This document shows, piece by piece, positions 7,339 through 16,095 of a stretch of DNA of 64,000 nucleotides (position 1 is the first letter of the stretch; every line of letters begins with the position of its first letter). The DNA lies in the NCBI RefSeq assembly GCF_900119365.1, contig NZ_FPJO01000021.1:62001-126000 (forward strand), in the 5' to 3' direction. The notes below the pieces were generated by a model. It worked only from the letters and a program-made list of their open reading frames with translations, was not told the origin of the DNA and ran no database searches. The stretch is from Streptomyces atratus (GTDB lineage: Bacteria > Actinomycetota > Actinomycetes > Streptomycetales > Streptomycetaceae). The translations under genes and the position numbers were made by a program.

Positions 7339-9138
7339 ATGTCCCAGCTTCAGCAGGAGATCGACGGCATCCTCGCCCGGGAGATCCCCGTCGTCGACCC
7401 GTACGAGCCGAAGGACCCGGCCGGGCTGTTGCGCATGGTATTCCTCATGCCGTTCGGCCACGCCTACAGCCTGATGTGCAACGGGCCCATGTCGCTGCGC
7501 GATCTGATCAACCGCAGTGCGGATGTCCCTGCCGTCGCCGAGCGCGCCATTCAGTACGAGTGCCTGATCCGCGACGGCAACCAGCTCACCACCCCGAACG
7601 GGGTGCCGTATCGCAGCATCGAATCCCCGCTACCGGTCAACCAGGCAGACGTCATCGGCATTTCCGTGGTCAACTCCGGTGACCTGCACAGCGTGCTCCG
7701 CCTCTTGGACCTGGCGGGCATTCCGCGCCGCACCGCCGACCGCGTACCCGGCGTGCACCCGCTCGTCGTGGGCGGGAACAGCGGCCTGGCCGACCCCGAG
7801 CCGTTGGCCGACTACCTGGACGCGGTGGCCCTCGGCGAGGCCGAGCAATCCCTTCCCGAACTGCTGCGGATCGTCCACGCCCACCGCACGGACCTCGGCG
7901 CCACCCCGCTGCACGAGCTGATCGCCCGCCTGCCCGGCCTATACGTTCCATCGATGTACGAGTGCGACTTCCTGCCCGGCGGCGGCGTCAGCGCCATCCG
8001 GCCAGCCAGGCTCACGGTTCCGGACCGGGTGGACGCCCAGTACCTCACCGTCGACGACCTGCACTCTGCGCACTTCTGTTACCCGGTCACCGACGGCACT
8101 GCCGCCGGCCTGCACCCGGTGCTCGGCTGCCTCCACTCGTGCGGGTTCTGCAACCTCGGCGTCCCTGCCTTCCGGCAAGCCCCGCTCGACATGCTCACCG
8201 ACTACGTCGACCGGCTCGAAGCACACAAGGTGCGGAAGATCATCATCAGCGCCCCGACGTTCACTCAGTACAAGAACCGGCGGGAACTGCTGGAGCACAT
8301 CCGCGCCTACGCCGAACGCGCGGCTGCCGAGGGGGAGAAGGTGACCACAATCATCGGCTCCATCCGCGCCGACGAGATCAGCGCCGACTACCTCGAAGCC
8401 GTCACTGAACTCGGCGACTTCGGCCACCTGTTCACCGAACTGAACCTGGGCAAGGCTCGCGGGATCATCACCATCGCTCCCGAGTGGGCCGCCCCCGACC
8501 TCGTCGCCCTGTACGGCAAGACACAGAAGCGCGAGCGCGTGGACAAGGCCATCGACCTGTGCCGCGAGAGCGAGCACGTCAACACGGTGATGCTGTACTT
8601 CATCGTCGGGGCACCCGGTGAACGCCCCGCCGACCGGTACGCGATCGCCGACTACGCCCACGACGTCCGCCAGCGGCTTGGCCACCCGGACGGCACGGTC
8701 ATCGTCAAGCTCCACCAGTTCATGCCCAAGCCCGGCACACTCAGTCAGCGTCTCCGCATGGCGGACCCGGACCTGGCCCAGGAATACGGCGACCAGATCG
8801 CCGCCCGGCTGCGGGAGCTCGTCGGGGATGAGGAGTACAAGCAGCACTACCGGGTGGAGCAGTTCGGGGCGAGCCGCATGCACCTGGAGGTCGTCTGCTC
8901 GCGCGGCGACCGGCGCATGGGCCACGTCCTGGAAGATCTCTACGACGCCGGTACCGACCTGAGCGCCATTACCAAGGACCAGCTCGGTGCTGCCTTGGAG
9001 AAGCGGGGCCTGGACTACGACAGGCACCTCCGTCACATGGACGAACCCGTGCTGCCGTGGCACACGGTCAACCACGTCAATCCGGCGGCCGAGCGGGAGT
9101 TCGCGGCCGCGCTCGCCGAGAGGGAAGCCCGCGCGTGA
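7339..9138 (+). CDS. B12-type radical SAM enzyme of unknown reaction
   Basis: 599 residues. The [4Fe-4S] motif is C264-LHS-C268-GF-C271. Upstream, residues about 115-180 have a Rossmann-like cobalamin-binding region (IGISVVNSGD, then PLVVGGNSGLADPEPL and VALGEAEQ), as in the B12-binding radical SAM families whose N-terminal domain reads GGxxxxNPEPLADF. The C-terminus keeps the family blocks SRMHLEVVCSRGDRR and LPWHTV. The classical DxHxxG cobalamin motif is not obvious, so B12 use is probable rather than proven. Expected chemistry is radical methylation, C-C bond formation or ring rearrangement. ATG at 7339; its TGA overlaps the next GTG by four bases. Confidence 0.82.
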   Translation: MSQLQQEIDGILAREIPVVDPYEPKDPAGLLRMVFLMPFGHAYSLMCNGPMSLRDLINRSADVPAVAERAIQYECLIRDGNQLTTPNGVPYRSIESPLPVNQADVIGISVVNSGDLHSVLRLLDLAGIPRRTADRVPGVHPLVVGGNSGLADPEPLADYLDAVALGEAEQSLPELLRIVHAHRTDLGATPLHELIARLPGLYVPSMYECDFLPGGGVSAIRPARLTVPDRVDAQYLTVDDLHSAHFCYPVTDGTAAGLHPVLGCLHSCGFCNLGVPAFRQAPLDMLTDYVDRLEAHKVRKIIISAPTFTQYKNRRELLEHIRAYAERAAAEGEKVTTIIGSIRADEISADYLEAVTELGDFGHLFTELNLGKARGIITIAPEWAAPDLVALYGKTQKRERVDKAIDLCRESEHVNTVMLYFIVGAPGERPADRYAIADYAHDVRQRLGHPDGTVIVKLHQFMPKPGTLSQRLRMADPDLAQEYGDQIAARLRELVGDEEYKQHYRVEQFGASRMHLEVVCSRGDRRMGHVLEDLYDAGTDLSAITKDQLGAALEKRGLDYDRHLRHMDEPVLPWHTVNHVNPAAEREFAAALAEREARA

Positions 9139-10001
9139 ACGGACGCTTCCCGCTGTACCCCGGCAAACACGCCCTTCCGGCGGTGCCCGATCCGGCCGAG
9201 CACGCCGCTTACGTGAAGGCACGGCAGCCGACTGCGACGCTGGCGGGCCTCGGCGGAGCGGTCCTGGTTTACCAGCGACGCATGCTGGAACACGCTGCCA
9301 CCAGCTACTGCGGCCGCCGCCTGGCCTGGGTCCGGGGTGATCTGTATGTCCTGAAGCATCGGGGCCGGTGGCTCGCCGTGTGCGGCGGCTTCGGCCTAGG
9401 GGCTCCGGCGGCGGTGCTGGTGGTGGAACAACTCGTCGCCCTCGGCGTCCGGCGCATCATCACCGTCGGCACGGCCGCCTCCCTTCGCACGGACGTGCAT
9501 GCCGGCGAGCTGGTGGTGTGCGACCGCGCTCTACGGGACGAGGGGGTCTCCCACCACTACCTGGCCCCCGGCTCGCACGTCCGGCCGTCCCGGAGTCTGA
9601 CCGAACGCCTCGTCGAGACCTTGTACGCCCGGGACGTGGCCGTGCGGCGGGGGGCCGGGTGGACCACGGACGCCCCATACCGGGAGACCGCCGCCGAGGT
9701 CGCCCGCTACGGCAGCGATGGCACCCTCACCGCCGACATGGAAGCCGCGGGGGTCTTCGCCGTCGCTGAGCACCGCAACGTCGACGCGGCGGCCGTCTTC
9801 GCCGTCGCCGACTCTCTCGTGGACCGCCGACCACGCGAGGACCGGCCCAATACCAACACCAACACCGACACCGCTCTCCACACGGCGCTGGAGGCAGCCC
9901 TGAGCGCTCTCAGCGCCGCCCCTGGAGGGTTCGGTGGCGGGGCTAAGGTAGGTCATCGGCAAGGTGACGTGAAGGTGGCGGGCACGCGCGCCCGTGCTTG
10001 A
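9135..10001 (+). CDS. Nucleoside phosphorylase (PNP/UDP family)
   Basis: 288 residues. The core has the family pattern: ALGVRRIITVGTAASL (phosphate/ribose-binding glycine turn), GELVVCDRALRDEG, and near the C-terminus LTADMEAAGVFAVAEHRNVDAAAVFAVADSL, containing the MEAAG ribose-binding Glu. It should catalyse reversible phosphorolysis of a nucleoside to base and sugar-1-phosphate. The C-terminal tail after a Asn/Thr repeat (about residues 236-243) is low complexity. GTG at 9135 overlaps the radical SAM stop. In this operon it could supply a sugar-1-phosphate, join a sugar to a base in reverse, or recycle 5'-deoxyadenosine from the radical SAM enzyme. Confidence 0.82.
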   Translation: MNGRFPLYPGKHALPAVPDPAEHAAYVKARQPTATLAGLGGAVLVYQRRMLEHAATSYCGRRLAWVRGDLYVLKHRGRWLAVCGGFGLGAPAAVLVVEQLVALGVRRIITVGTAASLRTDVHAGELVVCDRALRDEGVSHHYLAPGSHVRPSRSLTERLVETLYARDVAVRRGAGWTTDAPYRETAAEVARYGSDGTLTADMEAAGVFAVAEHRNVDAAAVFAVADSLVDRRPREDRPNTNTNTDTALHTALEAALSALSAAPGGFGGGAKVGHRQGDVKVAGTRARA

Positions 10002-10021
10002 CCAGCAAAGGACCCATCCTC

Positions 10022-10897
10022 GTGAGCACTGGCGCAACCCGCCCCACCGTCGGGGCAGTGGTCCTGACGATGAACGATCGGCCCGAGGAGTTTCCTCGGG
10101 CCCTGTCCTCGCTTCTCGCTCAGGAAGGTGTCGACCTGGACGTGGTCGTGGTCGGCAACGGCTGCCCGCCCAAGCTGGTACCGCCCGGCGTGCGGGCTGT
10201 CGACCTCGCGGAGAACGTGGGCATCCCCGAGGGCCGCAACGTCGGGGCGGCGAACGTCGAGGGCGACTACCTGTTCTTCTTCGACAACGACGCCCACCTG
10301 CCCACCGCCGACGTCCTCTCCTGTCTCGCCGCCGAGCTGGAGCGTGACCTCGGCCTGGCGTACGCACAGCCGCGCATCTGCGATCCGGACACACGGGTCA
10401 CCTTGCGCCGCTGGGTGCCCCGGCTGCGGGCCAACCCCGCACGTCCCGGCATCGTGACCGTTATGGCGGAAGGCGTCGTCATGGTCCGCCGCTCAGCGTT
10501 CGATGCAGCTGGAGGCTGGCCCGGTCACTTCTTCCTCTTTCACGAGGGCATCGACCTGGCCTGGCGGCTGTGGGACCACGGCAGCACCGGCCGGTATCTG
10601 CCCGAGATCATCGTGCACCACCCAGCGACCGACCCGGCCCGCCACGCAAGGTTCTACCGGCTCAATGCCCGTAACCGGGTTTGGCTGGCGCGTCGGAACC
10701 TGCCCCTGCTCCTGGTACCGCTCAACCTCGCCACCTGGGTCTTGCTGACCTTGTGGCGGTTCCGCGACCGCGCCGCGCTACGGGCCTCCCTTGACGGCTT
10801 CAGAGAGGGCCTGCGCGGCGGCCAGGGTGAACGGTCACCGATGAGCTGGGGCACCGTGGCGCGACTCACCTTCGCAGGTAGGCCGCCCATCCTCTGA
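10022..10897 (+). CDS. Family 2 glycosyltransferase
   Basis: 291 residues with a GT-A fold. It has VVLTMNDRPEEF at the start, the nucleotide-sugar metal-binding FFFDNDAH, and the acceptor/base region FHEGIDLAWRL, as in rhamnosyltransferase-type GT2 enzymes. A C-terminal hydrophobic stretch (LLLVPLNLATWVLLTL, about residues 233-249) may bind the membrane. GTG at 10022 with AAAGGA about 10 bases upstream is chosen over a TTG at 9998. It is the last gene of the operon, 20 bases behind the phosphorylase. It probably transfers a sugar to the pathway product or to a carrier lipid. Confidence 0.85.
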   Translation: MSTGATRPTVGAVVLTMNDRPEEFPRALSSLLAQEGVDLDVVVVGNGCPPKLVPPGVRAVDLAENVGIPEGRNVGAANVEGDYLFFFDNDAHLPTADVLSCLAAELERDLGLAYAQPRICDPDTRVTLRRWVPRLRANPARPGIVTVMAEGVVMVRRSAFDAAGGWPGHFFLFHEGIDLAWRLWDHGSTGRYLPEIIVHHPATDPARHARFYRLNARNRVWLARRNLPLLLVPLNLATWVLLTLWRFRDRAALRASLDGFREGLRGGQGERSPMSWGTVARLTFAGRPPIL

Positions 10898-11100
10898 AGA
10901 CAATTTGCCCCTTCCCCGGCAGAACAAGATGAGCGTCAACGCCCTCACCGTCTGCTTGGAAGCACTCGCCGACGGACTCCGCGAGGTCACCGTGCGCTTG
11001 TTTACCCGGCCGACGCCGTGTCCATCGCCCCGCACTGGCGCACTGCACCCGGGGTGGGGCACCCCAGGTGATCGCCAACGGTGATGACAAACTGGACGGC
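10898..11100 (+). other. Gap at the right edge of the presumed island, with a possible 51-codon ORF
   Basis: The 203 bases between the glycosyltransferase and mqnL hold an ATG-initiated ORF at 10929-11084 (starting MSVNALTVCLEALADGL) that matches no family I know and may be a gene remnant. They also hold a short GC-rich dyad at 11051-11065 (GGGTG-GGGCA-CACCC type). No integrase, tRNA or direct repeat was recognised that would define an attachment site. Confidence 0.3.
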
Positions 11101-12558
11101 ATGGCTTACGACGATCTTCGTTCCCTCCTCCGGGCCCTGGAGCGCGAGGGCGAGCTCAAGCGCATCAAGGCCGAGGTCGACCCCTACCTGGAGGTCGGCG
11201 AGATCGTCGACCGGGTGAACAAGGCGGGCGGCCCCGCGCTGCTCTTCGAGAACGTCAAGGGGTCCTCGATGCCCCTGGCCATGAATGTCTTCGGGACCGA
11301 CAAGCGACTGCTCAAGGCGCTCGGGCTGAAGTCCTACTCCGACATCAGCGACAAGATCGGCGGGCTGCTCAAGCCGGAGCTGCCGCACGGCTTCGTCGGG
11401 GTGCGGGAGGCCTTCGGCAAGCTCGGCTCGATGGTGCACGTGCCGCCGAAGAAGGTGAAGCAGGAGAGCGCCCCGGTGCAGGAGGTGGTCCTCACCGGCG
11501 ACGACGTGGACCTGGACCTGCTGCCGGCACTCTTCACCTGGCCCGAGGACGGCGGCTCTTTCTTCAACCTGGGCCTCACCCACACCAAGCACCCGGAGAC
11601 CGGCGTACGGAACCTGGGGCTGTACCGGCTCCAGCGCCACGACCGCCGCACCATCGGGATGCACTGGCAGATCCACAAGGACAGCCGCAACCACTACCAG
11701 GTCGCCGCCAAGCGCGGCGAGCGGCTGCCGGTCGCCATCGCGTTCGGCGCGCCGCCCGCGGTGACGTACGCCTCCACCGCGCCGCTGCCGGGGGACATCG
11801 ACGAGTACCTCTTCGCCGGGTTCATCCAGGGCAAGCGGATCGAGATGGTCGACTGCAAGACCGTGCCGCTCCAGGTCCCGGCGCAGGCGGAAGTGGTCAT
11901 CGAGGGATGGCTGGAGCCCGGGAAGATGCTTCCCGAGGGCCCGTTCGGCGACCACACCGGCTTCTACACGCCGCAGGAACCGTTCCCCGCACTGACCATC
12001 GACTGCGTGACCATGCGGAAGCGTCCGCTGCTCCAGTCGATCGTGGTGGGCCGGCCGCCGACCGAGGACGGGCCGCTGGGACGCGCCACCGAACGGTTCT
12101 TCCTGCCGCTCCTCAAGATCATCGTTCCGGACATCGTGGACTACCACCTGCCGGAGGCGGGCGGCTTCCACAACTGCGCGATCGTCTCGATCGACAAGAA
12201 GTACCCGAAGCACGCCCAGAAGGTGATGAGCGCCATCTGGGGTGCGCACATGATGTCGCTGACCAAGCTGATCGTGGTCGTGGACTCCGACTGCGATGTC
12301 CACGATCTGCACGAGGTGGCGTGGCGGGCGCTCGGCAACACGGACTACGCGCGGGACCTGACGGTCACCGAGGGCCCCGTCGACCATCTCGACCATGCCT
12401 CCTACCAGCAGTTCTGGGGCGGCAAGGCGGGCATCGACGCGACGAAGAAGTGGCCCGAGGAGGGCTACACCCGGGACGGAGGCTGGCCGAACATGGTCGA
12501 GTCCGACCCCGGGACGGCGGCGAAGGTCGACCGCCGGTGGAAGGAATACGGACTGTGA
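11101..12558 (+). CDS. mqnL: UbiD-family decarboxylase of the futalosine menaquinone pathway
   Basis: 485 residues, full length for the SCO4490-type UbiD family. Starts MAYDDLRSLLRALEREGELKRI and contains the prenyl-FMN/metal-binding core around residues 150-300 (IGMHWQIHKDSRNHY, then LPEGPFGDHTGFYT, where the E-x-P-FGDH-G block holds catalytic acid residues). UbiD enzymes use prenylated FMN, made by the UbiX partner encoded at 15395, to decarboxylate aromatic acids. Here the expected substrate is the prenylated 1,4-dihydroxy-6-naphthoate. TGA overlaps the start of mqnP by four bases. ATG at 11101 is preferred over upstream in-frame starts because conservation begins there. Confidence 0.92.
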   Translation: MAYDDLRSLLRALEREGELKRIKAEVDPYLEVGEIVDRVNKAGGPALLFENVKGSSMPLAMNVFGTDKRLLKALGLKSYSDISDKIGGLLKPELPHGFVGVREAFGKLGSMVHVPPKKVKQESAPVQEVVLTGDDVDLDLLPALFTWPEDGGSFFNLGLTHTKHPETGVRNLGLYRLQRHDRRTIGMHWQIHKDSRNHYQVAAKRGERLPVAIAFGAPPAVTYASTAPLPGDIDEYLFAGFIQGKRIEMVDCKTVPLQVPAQAEVVIEGWLEPGKMLPEGPFGDHTGFYTPQEPFPALTIDCVTMRKRPLLQSIVVGRPPTEDGPLGRATERFFLPLLKIIVPDIVDYHLPEAGGFHNCAIVSIDKKYPKHAQKVMSAIWGAHMMSLTKLIVVVDSDCDVHDLHEVAWRALGNTDYARDLTVTEGPVDHLDHASYQQFWGGKAGIDATKKWPEEGYTRDGGWPNMVESDPGTAAKVDRRWKEYGL

Positions 12559-13472
12559 GCGCCGCCGAAGCAGCACTGGGCTCAGGGCCCGTACATCCGA
12601 ACAGCAAGGTCAAGGCGTTCCTGCGGCTCGTGATGATCGAGCACTCGGTCTTCGCGCTGCCCTTCGCGTACATCGCCGCCCTGACCGCGATGTTCCAGGC
12701 GGACCGGTCCATCCACTGGGGCACCCTGCTGCTCGTCACGATCGCGATGGTGGGGCTGCGGACCTTCGCGATGGCCTGCAACCGGATCATCGACCGGGAG
12801 ATCGACGCCCGTAACCCGCGCACCGCGAGCCGGGAGCTGGTCACCGGGGCGGTCTCGGTGAAGTCGGCGTGGACCGGGGCGCTCGTCGCCGTCGTCTTCT
12901 TCCTCGGCGCCGCCGCGCTGCTGAACCCGCTCTGTCTGGCGCTGGCGCCGGTCGCCGTCGTGCCGATGGTGGTCTATCCGTACGGGAAGCGGTTCACCCA
13001 CTACCCGCACGCCATCCTCGGCATCGCGCAGGCCATAGGGCCGATCGGCGCCTGGCTCGCGGTGACCGGCAGCTGGTCGTGGGACGCGGTGATCCTCGGC
13101 CTCGCGGTGGGGATCTGGATCGGCGGCTTCGACCTGATCTTCGGCTGCCAGGACGTCCAGGCGGACCGGGCGCACGGGGTGCACTCGGTGCCGGCCCGCT
13201 TCGGCATCCCGGCCGCGCTGTGGGGCGCGCGGGTCTGCCATGTGGTGACGACCGGGCTGCTGGTCTGGTTCGGACTGGCCACTCGGGCCGGGCTGTTCTA
13301 CTGGATCGGCATGGCGATCGTCGCCGTCGCGTTCGTGTACGAGCACCGGGTGGTGCGGCCGCACGATCTGTCCCGGCTGAACCGGGCGTTCTTCTCGGTC
13401 AACGGCTTCATCGGGATCGCGCTCTTCGCGTGCGCGCTGCTGGACCTGCTGGTGCGGGGCCTGACTGTCTGA
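12555..13472 (+). CDS. mqnP: UbiA-family polyprenyltransferase of the menaquinone pathway
   Basis: 305 residues with about eight membrane helices. The two Asp-rich motifs are visible: NRIIDREIDARN near residue 76 and DVQADRAHG near residue 200, which bind Mg-pyrophosphate of the prenyl donor. It attaches the polyprenyl chain to 1,4-dihydroxy-6-naphthoate in the inner membrane. GTG at 12555 overlaps mqnL's stop, so the two are co-translated. Gene order mqnL-mqnP-(UbiX)-(AsnC)-mqnE matches SCO4490-SCO4494 of S. coelicolor. Confidence 0.92.
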   Translation: MSAAEAALGSGPVHPNSKVKAFLRLVMIEHSVFALPFAYIAALTAMFQADRSIHWGTLLLVTIAMVGLRTFAMACNRIIDREIDARNPRTASRELVTGAVSVKSAWTGALVAVVFFLGAAALLNPLCLALAPVAVVPMVVYPYGKRFTHYPHAILGIAQAIGPIGAWLAVTGSWSWDAVILGLAVGIWIGGFDLIFGCQDVQADRAHGVHSVPARFGIPAALWGARVCHVVTTGLLVWFGLATRAGLFYWIGMAIVAVAFVYEHRVVRPHDLSRLNRAFFSVNGFIGIALFACALLDLLVRGLTV

Positions 13473-13950
13473 GCCTGTCCGGGGTCGTGTCCGGCCCGGG
13501 GTCGTGTCCGGCGGATCCAGGACCTCATCCTCGACGGACGGCTGCCCCGGGCGCGGCGGGTTGACGAGGCAGGTCACCTGTTGTGGTCAAGGACCGCCGC
13601 GTCACGGGTCCGTCCCAGCGGGCGGCGGTCGCGAGCGGGTGCGGAACGGTGGTGGGAACCGTCGTCCCGGCCGGCCGGCGGCGTGCCACGGCGCGGTGCG
13701 GCGCGCCGTGTCCGGCCCCTGTTTCCCTTGCCCGACGGCGGCAGGGAGCGGGTGCGGCACGGGGGCGGGTGCGGGCGGGGGGTGTCCGGTGGTGGTGCGC
13801 GTTGTGCCTGGCTGTGCGTGTAACAGGGGTGTATTAGCGGGTGGTTGGGCGGAACGGGTCGCCGGGCCGGTCGGCTCTTGGTGATCAGAATCGCTCGCTC
13901 GTACCGACCGTGCCGAGCGGCCGACACCCCCCACCGACACTGAGGAAGAA
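13473..13950. other. 478-base intergenic region with short direct repeats
   Basis: No convincing gene in either strand; the reading frames present have no ribosome site and poor composition. It starts with two copies of GGGTCGTGTCCGG at about 13482-13510. Two similar G-rich segments (CGGGTGCGGaACGG-type) lie near 13635 and 13750. The promoter of the lipoprotein gene probably lies in the last 100 bases. Confidence 0.5.
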
Positions 13951-14610
13951 ATGATGCGCGTACAGAAGCTCACCTTCGCCGCCCTGGCCGTTGTCGCCGG
14001 TCTCTCGCTCACGGCCTGTCAGAACGGCGAGGACGACATGGGACAGACCGCCCCGTCGTCCGCGTCCTCCGCGGGCGGCGGTTCGGGCTCGGGCGGTTCG
14101 GACCAGGGCGGCGGGAAGGACTCGGCCGGGAAGGGGTCCGGCGGGCAGGGCACGGCCGCCGGGACCGGCTCCGACGAGAACGGCAAGGTCGGCAAGTGCC
14201 GCACCGACGAGCTGGAGATCACGGCGACGGACAGCACCATCGACGGCGACACCGATGGGACCGTCGCGGTTGAGCTGAAGAACGGCGGCGGCCGGGACTG
14301 CGTGCTCTCCGGGTACGCGGGCGTCGACCTGAAGACCAGCTCGGGGTCGCTGTCCGCGGAGCGCACCGGTGAGAAGGCCACCCCGATGACCCTCAAGGAC
14401 GGGAAGTCGGTGTACTTCGGCATCAACTACCCGATCAACACGTCGGGCGGCTCCGGCATCCGTATCACGGGGCTGGTGGTGACCCCGCCGGACGAGACGA
14501 AGTCGGTCACCCTCGACTGGCCGGGCGCCGCCACGCTGCCCGTCACGGACGGCTCCGGCTCCCAGGTGAAGGTCGGCCCGATGGGGAGCGCCGGTCAGGG
14601 CGAGGGCTGA
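13951..14610 (+). CDS. DUF4232-type secreted lipoprotein
   Basis: 219 residues. The signal peptide ends in the lipobox L-T-A-C at residues 22-25, so it is lipid-anchored outside the membrane. A Gly/Ser-rich linker (residues 35-75) leads to a beta-rich domain of about 130 residues beginning KCRTDELEIT, with two Cys positioned as in DUF4232 (N/L-x-N-x-G-x-x-C, then SGYAGV). Such proteins are abundant in Streptomyces with no known activity. ATG at 13951 follows GAGGAAGAA. It is monocistronic and sits within the menaquinone neighbourhood without an evident link. Confidence 0.85.
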   Translation: MMRVQKLTFAALAVVAGLSLTACQNGEDDMGQTAPSSASSAGGGSGSGGSDQGGGKDSAGKGSGGQGTAAGTGSDENGKVGKCRTDELEITATDSTIDGDTDGTVAVELKNGGGRDCVLSGYAGVDLKTSSGSLSAERTGEKATPMTLKDGKSVYFGINYPINTSGGSGIRITGLVVTPPDETKSVTLDWPGAATLPVTDGSGSQVKVGPMGSAGQGEG

Positions 14611-14638
14611 CCCGGACACCACGGGCTCCGTCCGGGCT

Positions 14639-15274
14639 CTACGGTATGAGCGGCCGGGCGGGCGGCACCGTGCTCCGGCCGCGCGCGGGGCGGCGGAAGA
14701 CGAACGCCGCCGCCACGCCCGCCGCCAGCCCGAACAGATGGCCCTGCCAGCTGACCGAGGTGCTGGCGGGGGAGAGCCCCACCAGGATCGACGAGCCCCA
14801 TATCGCGCCGACCACCAGACCGGCGGCTGTGTCGAGCGCCCTGCGGTCCACGAACCCCCGGACGAGCAGATAGCCGAAGAGGCCGAAGACCAGCCCGGAC
14901 GCGCCCGCCGTGTTGGAACCGTCCGGTGAGACCAGCCAGACGCCGAGCCCGTCGACCACGATGATCATCGCGGCCACGGCGGCGAATCTGCGGACGCCGC
15001 TCAGCGCCGCCAGGAAGCCGAAGACCAGCAGCGGCACGCTGTTGGAGGCGACATGGCCGAAGCCGAAGTGGATGAAGGACGCGGGCACCACGTCCAGCAG
15101 CTCGCCGGCCCGGCGGGGCTCGATCCCGAACGAGTCCAGCGCGTGGCCGGTCGCGGCGTCGACGGCTTCGAGCAGCCAGAGGAACGCCACCCAGCCCAGC
15201 ATCAGCTTGGCCGCGGTCTTCGCGCGGTCGCCCGCGGTCCACGCCGGCGCGGACCGGTCCCACGATGCGGCCAT
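14639..15274 (-). CDS. Rhomboid-family intramembrane serine protease
   Basis: 211 residues with about six membrane helices. The catalytic dyad is intact: Ser126 in G-A-S126-G within helix 4 and His179 in WQGH179LFG in helix 6. H74 and N78 in HFGFGH74VASN78 are the oxyanion/loop residues. The ATG at 15274 with AGGGGGG upstream fits the family better than an upstream in-frame start that adds 19 polar residues. Convergent with the lipoprotein gene. Substrate unknown. Confidence 0.9.
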   Translation of the reverse strand: MAASWDRSAPAWTAGDRAKTAAKLMLGWVAFLWLLEAVDAATGHALDSFGIEPRRAGELLDVVPASFIHFGFGHVASNSVPLLVFGFLAALSGVRRFAAVAAMIIVVDGLGVWLVSPDGSNTAGASGLVFGLFGYLLVRGFVDRRALDTAAGLVVGAIWGSSILVGLSPASTSVSWQGHLFGLAAGVAAAFVFRRPARGRSTVPPARPLIP

Positions 15275-15394
15275 CGTGCCCCCCTGCCGTCCCCTGTCGT
15301 TCCTGCGGTTGCCCGCCGTCCCTGTTCCCACCCCTGGAACGCCCGAGGCACCTTGCTCAGTTCCGGTTCCGTACCGCCGGATAGGCTCAGGAGT

Positions 15395-16087
15395 GTGGAT
15401 TCCGGGACTTCAGTGAGTCAGCACCAGCGACAGCCTTGGATTGTCGGGGTTTCAGGCGCTTCGGGCACCCCATTCGCCGCCGCCGTGCTGCGCGGTCTGC
15501 TGGCCGCGGGGGAGAGCGTCGATCTGGTGGTGAGCCGGGCCTCGCGGCTGACGCTGCTGGACGAGACCGGGATCGCGTTCCGCGACGGGCACTGGCAGGA
15601 GGATCTGCGCAGCTGGCTGGCGCGCGGGGCGGACGGGAAGCCGCACACCTTCGACGTGGACATCGAGGGCGTACGGCACTGGGCGGCCGGTGATCTGGGA
15701 GCGGGCCCGTCCTCGGGGTCGTACCCGGCGAAGGGGATGCTGATCGTCCCGGCCTCGACGGCCTGTGTGGCCGGAGTGGCGCTCGGGCTCTCGAAGGATC
15801 TGCTTCAGCGGGCCGCGAGCGTGACGCTCAAGGAGCGGCGGAAGCTGGTCGTCGCGGTGCGGGAGACTCCGCTGAACGGGCAGACGCTGAAGCATCTGGT
15901 GAGCCTGGACGAGGCGGGCGCCGTGGTGCTGCCCGCCTCTCCGGCGTTCTACGCGGGGGCGACGCACATCCAGGATCTGGTGGACTTCGTCGCCGGGCGG
16001 GTGCTGGACGCGGCGGGCGTGCCGCACGACCTGTACCGCCGGTGGGAGGGGGAGCTCGGTGGCGGCTCCCGTGACTCCCGTGGCTGA
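15395..16087 (+). CDS. mqnM: UbiX-family flavin prenyltransferase of the menaquinone pathway
   Basis: 230 residues. Family motifs: IVGVSGASGTPFA (flavin phosphate-binding turn), PASTACVAGVALGLSKDLL and RRKLVVAVRETPLN with the conserved Arg-Glu-Thr-Pro. UbiX transfers a dimethylallyl group to FMN and so makes the cofactor used by the UbiD partner encoded at 11101. GTG at 15395 with a GGAG five bases upstream is chosen; an in-frame GTG at 15413 is possible. The symbol follows the futalosine-pathway naming for the SCO4492 homologue. Confidence 0.88.
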   Translation: MDSGTSVSQHQRQPWIVGVSGASGTPFAAAVLRGLLAAGESVDLVVSRASRLTLLDETGIAFRDGHWQEDLRSWLARGADGKPHTFDVDIEGVRHWAAGDLGAGPSSGSYPAKGMLIVPASTACVAGVALGLSKDLLQRAASVTLKERRKLVVAVRETPLNGQTLKHLVSLDEAGAVVLPASPAFYAGATHIQDLVDFVAGRVLDAAGVPHDLYRRWEGELGGGSRDSRG

Positions 16088-16095
16088 GCCTGTGG

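Noticed and set aside
13504..13884. 126-codon plus-strand frame behind mqnP
   Set aside because: Low-complexity Gly/Arg/Cys composition, no ribosome site, not in a known family; treated as non-coding.
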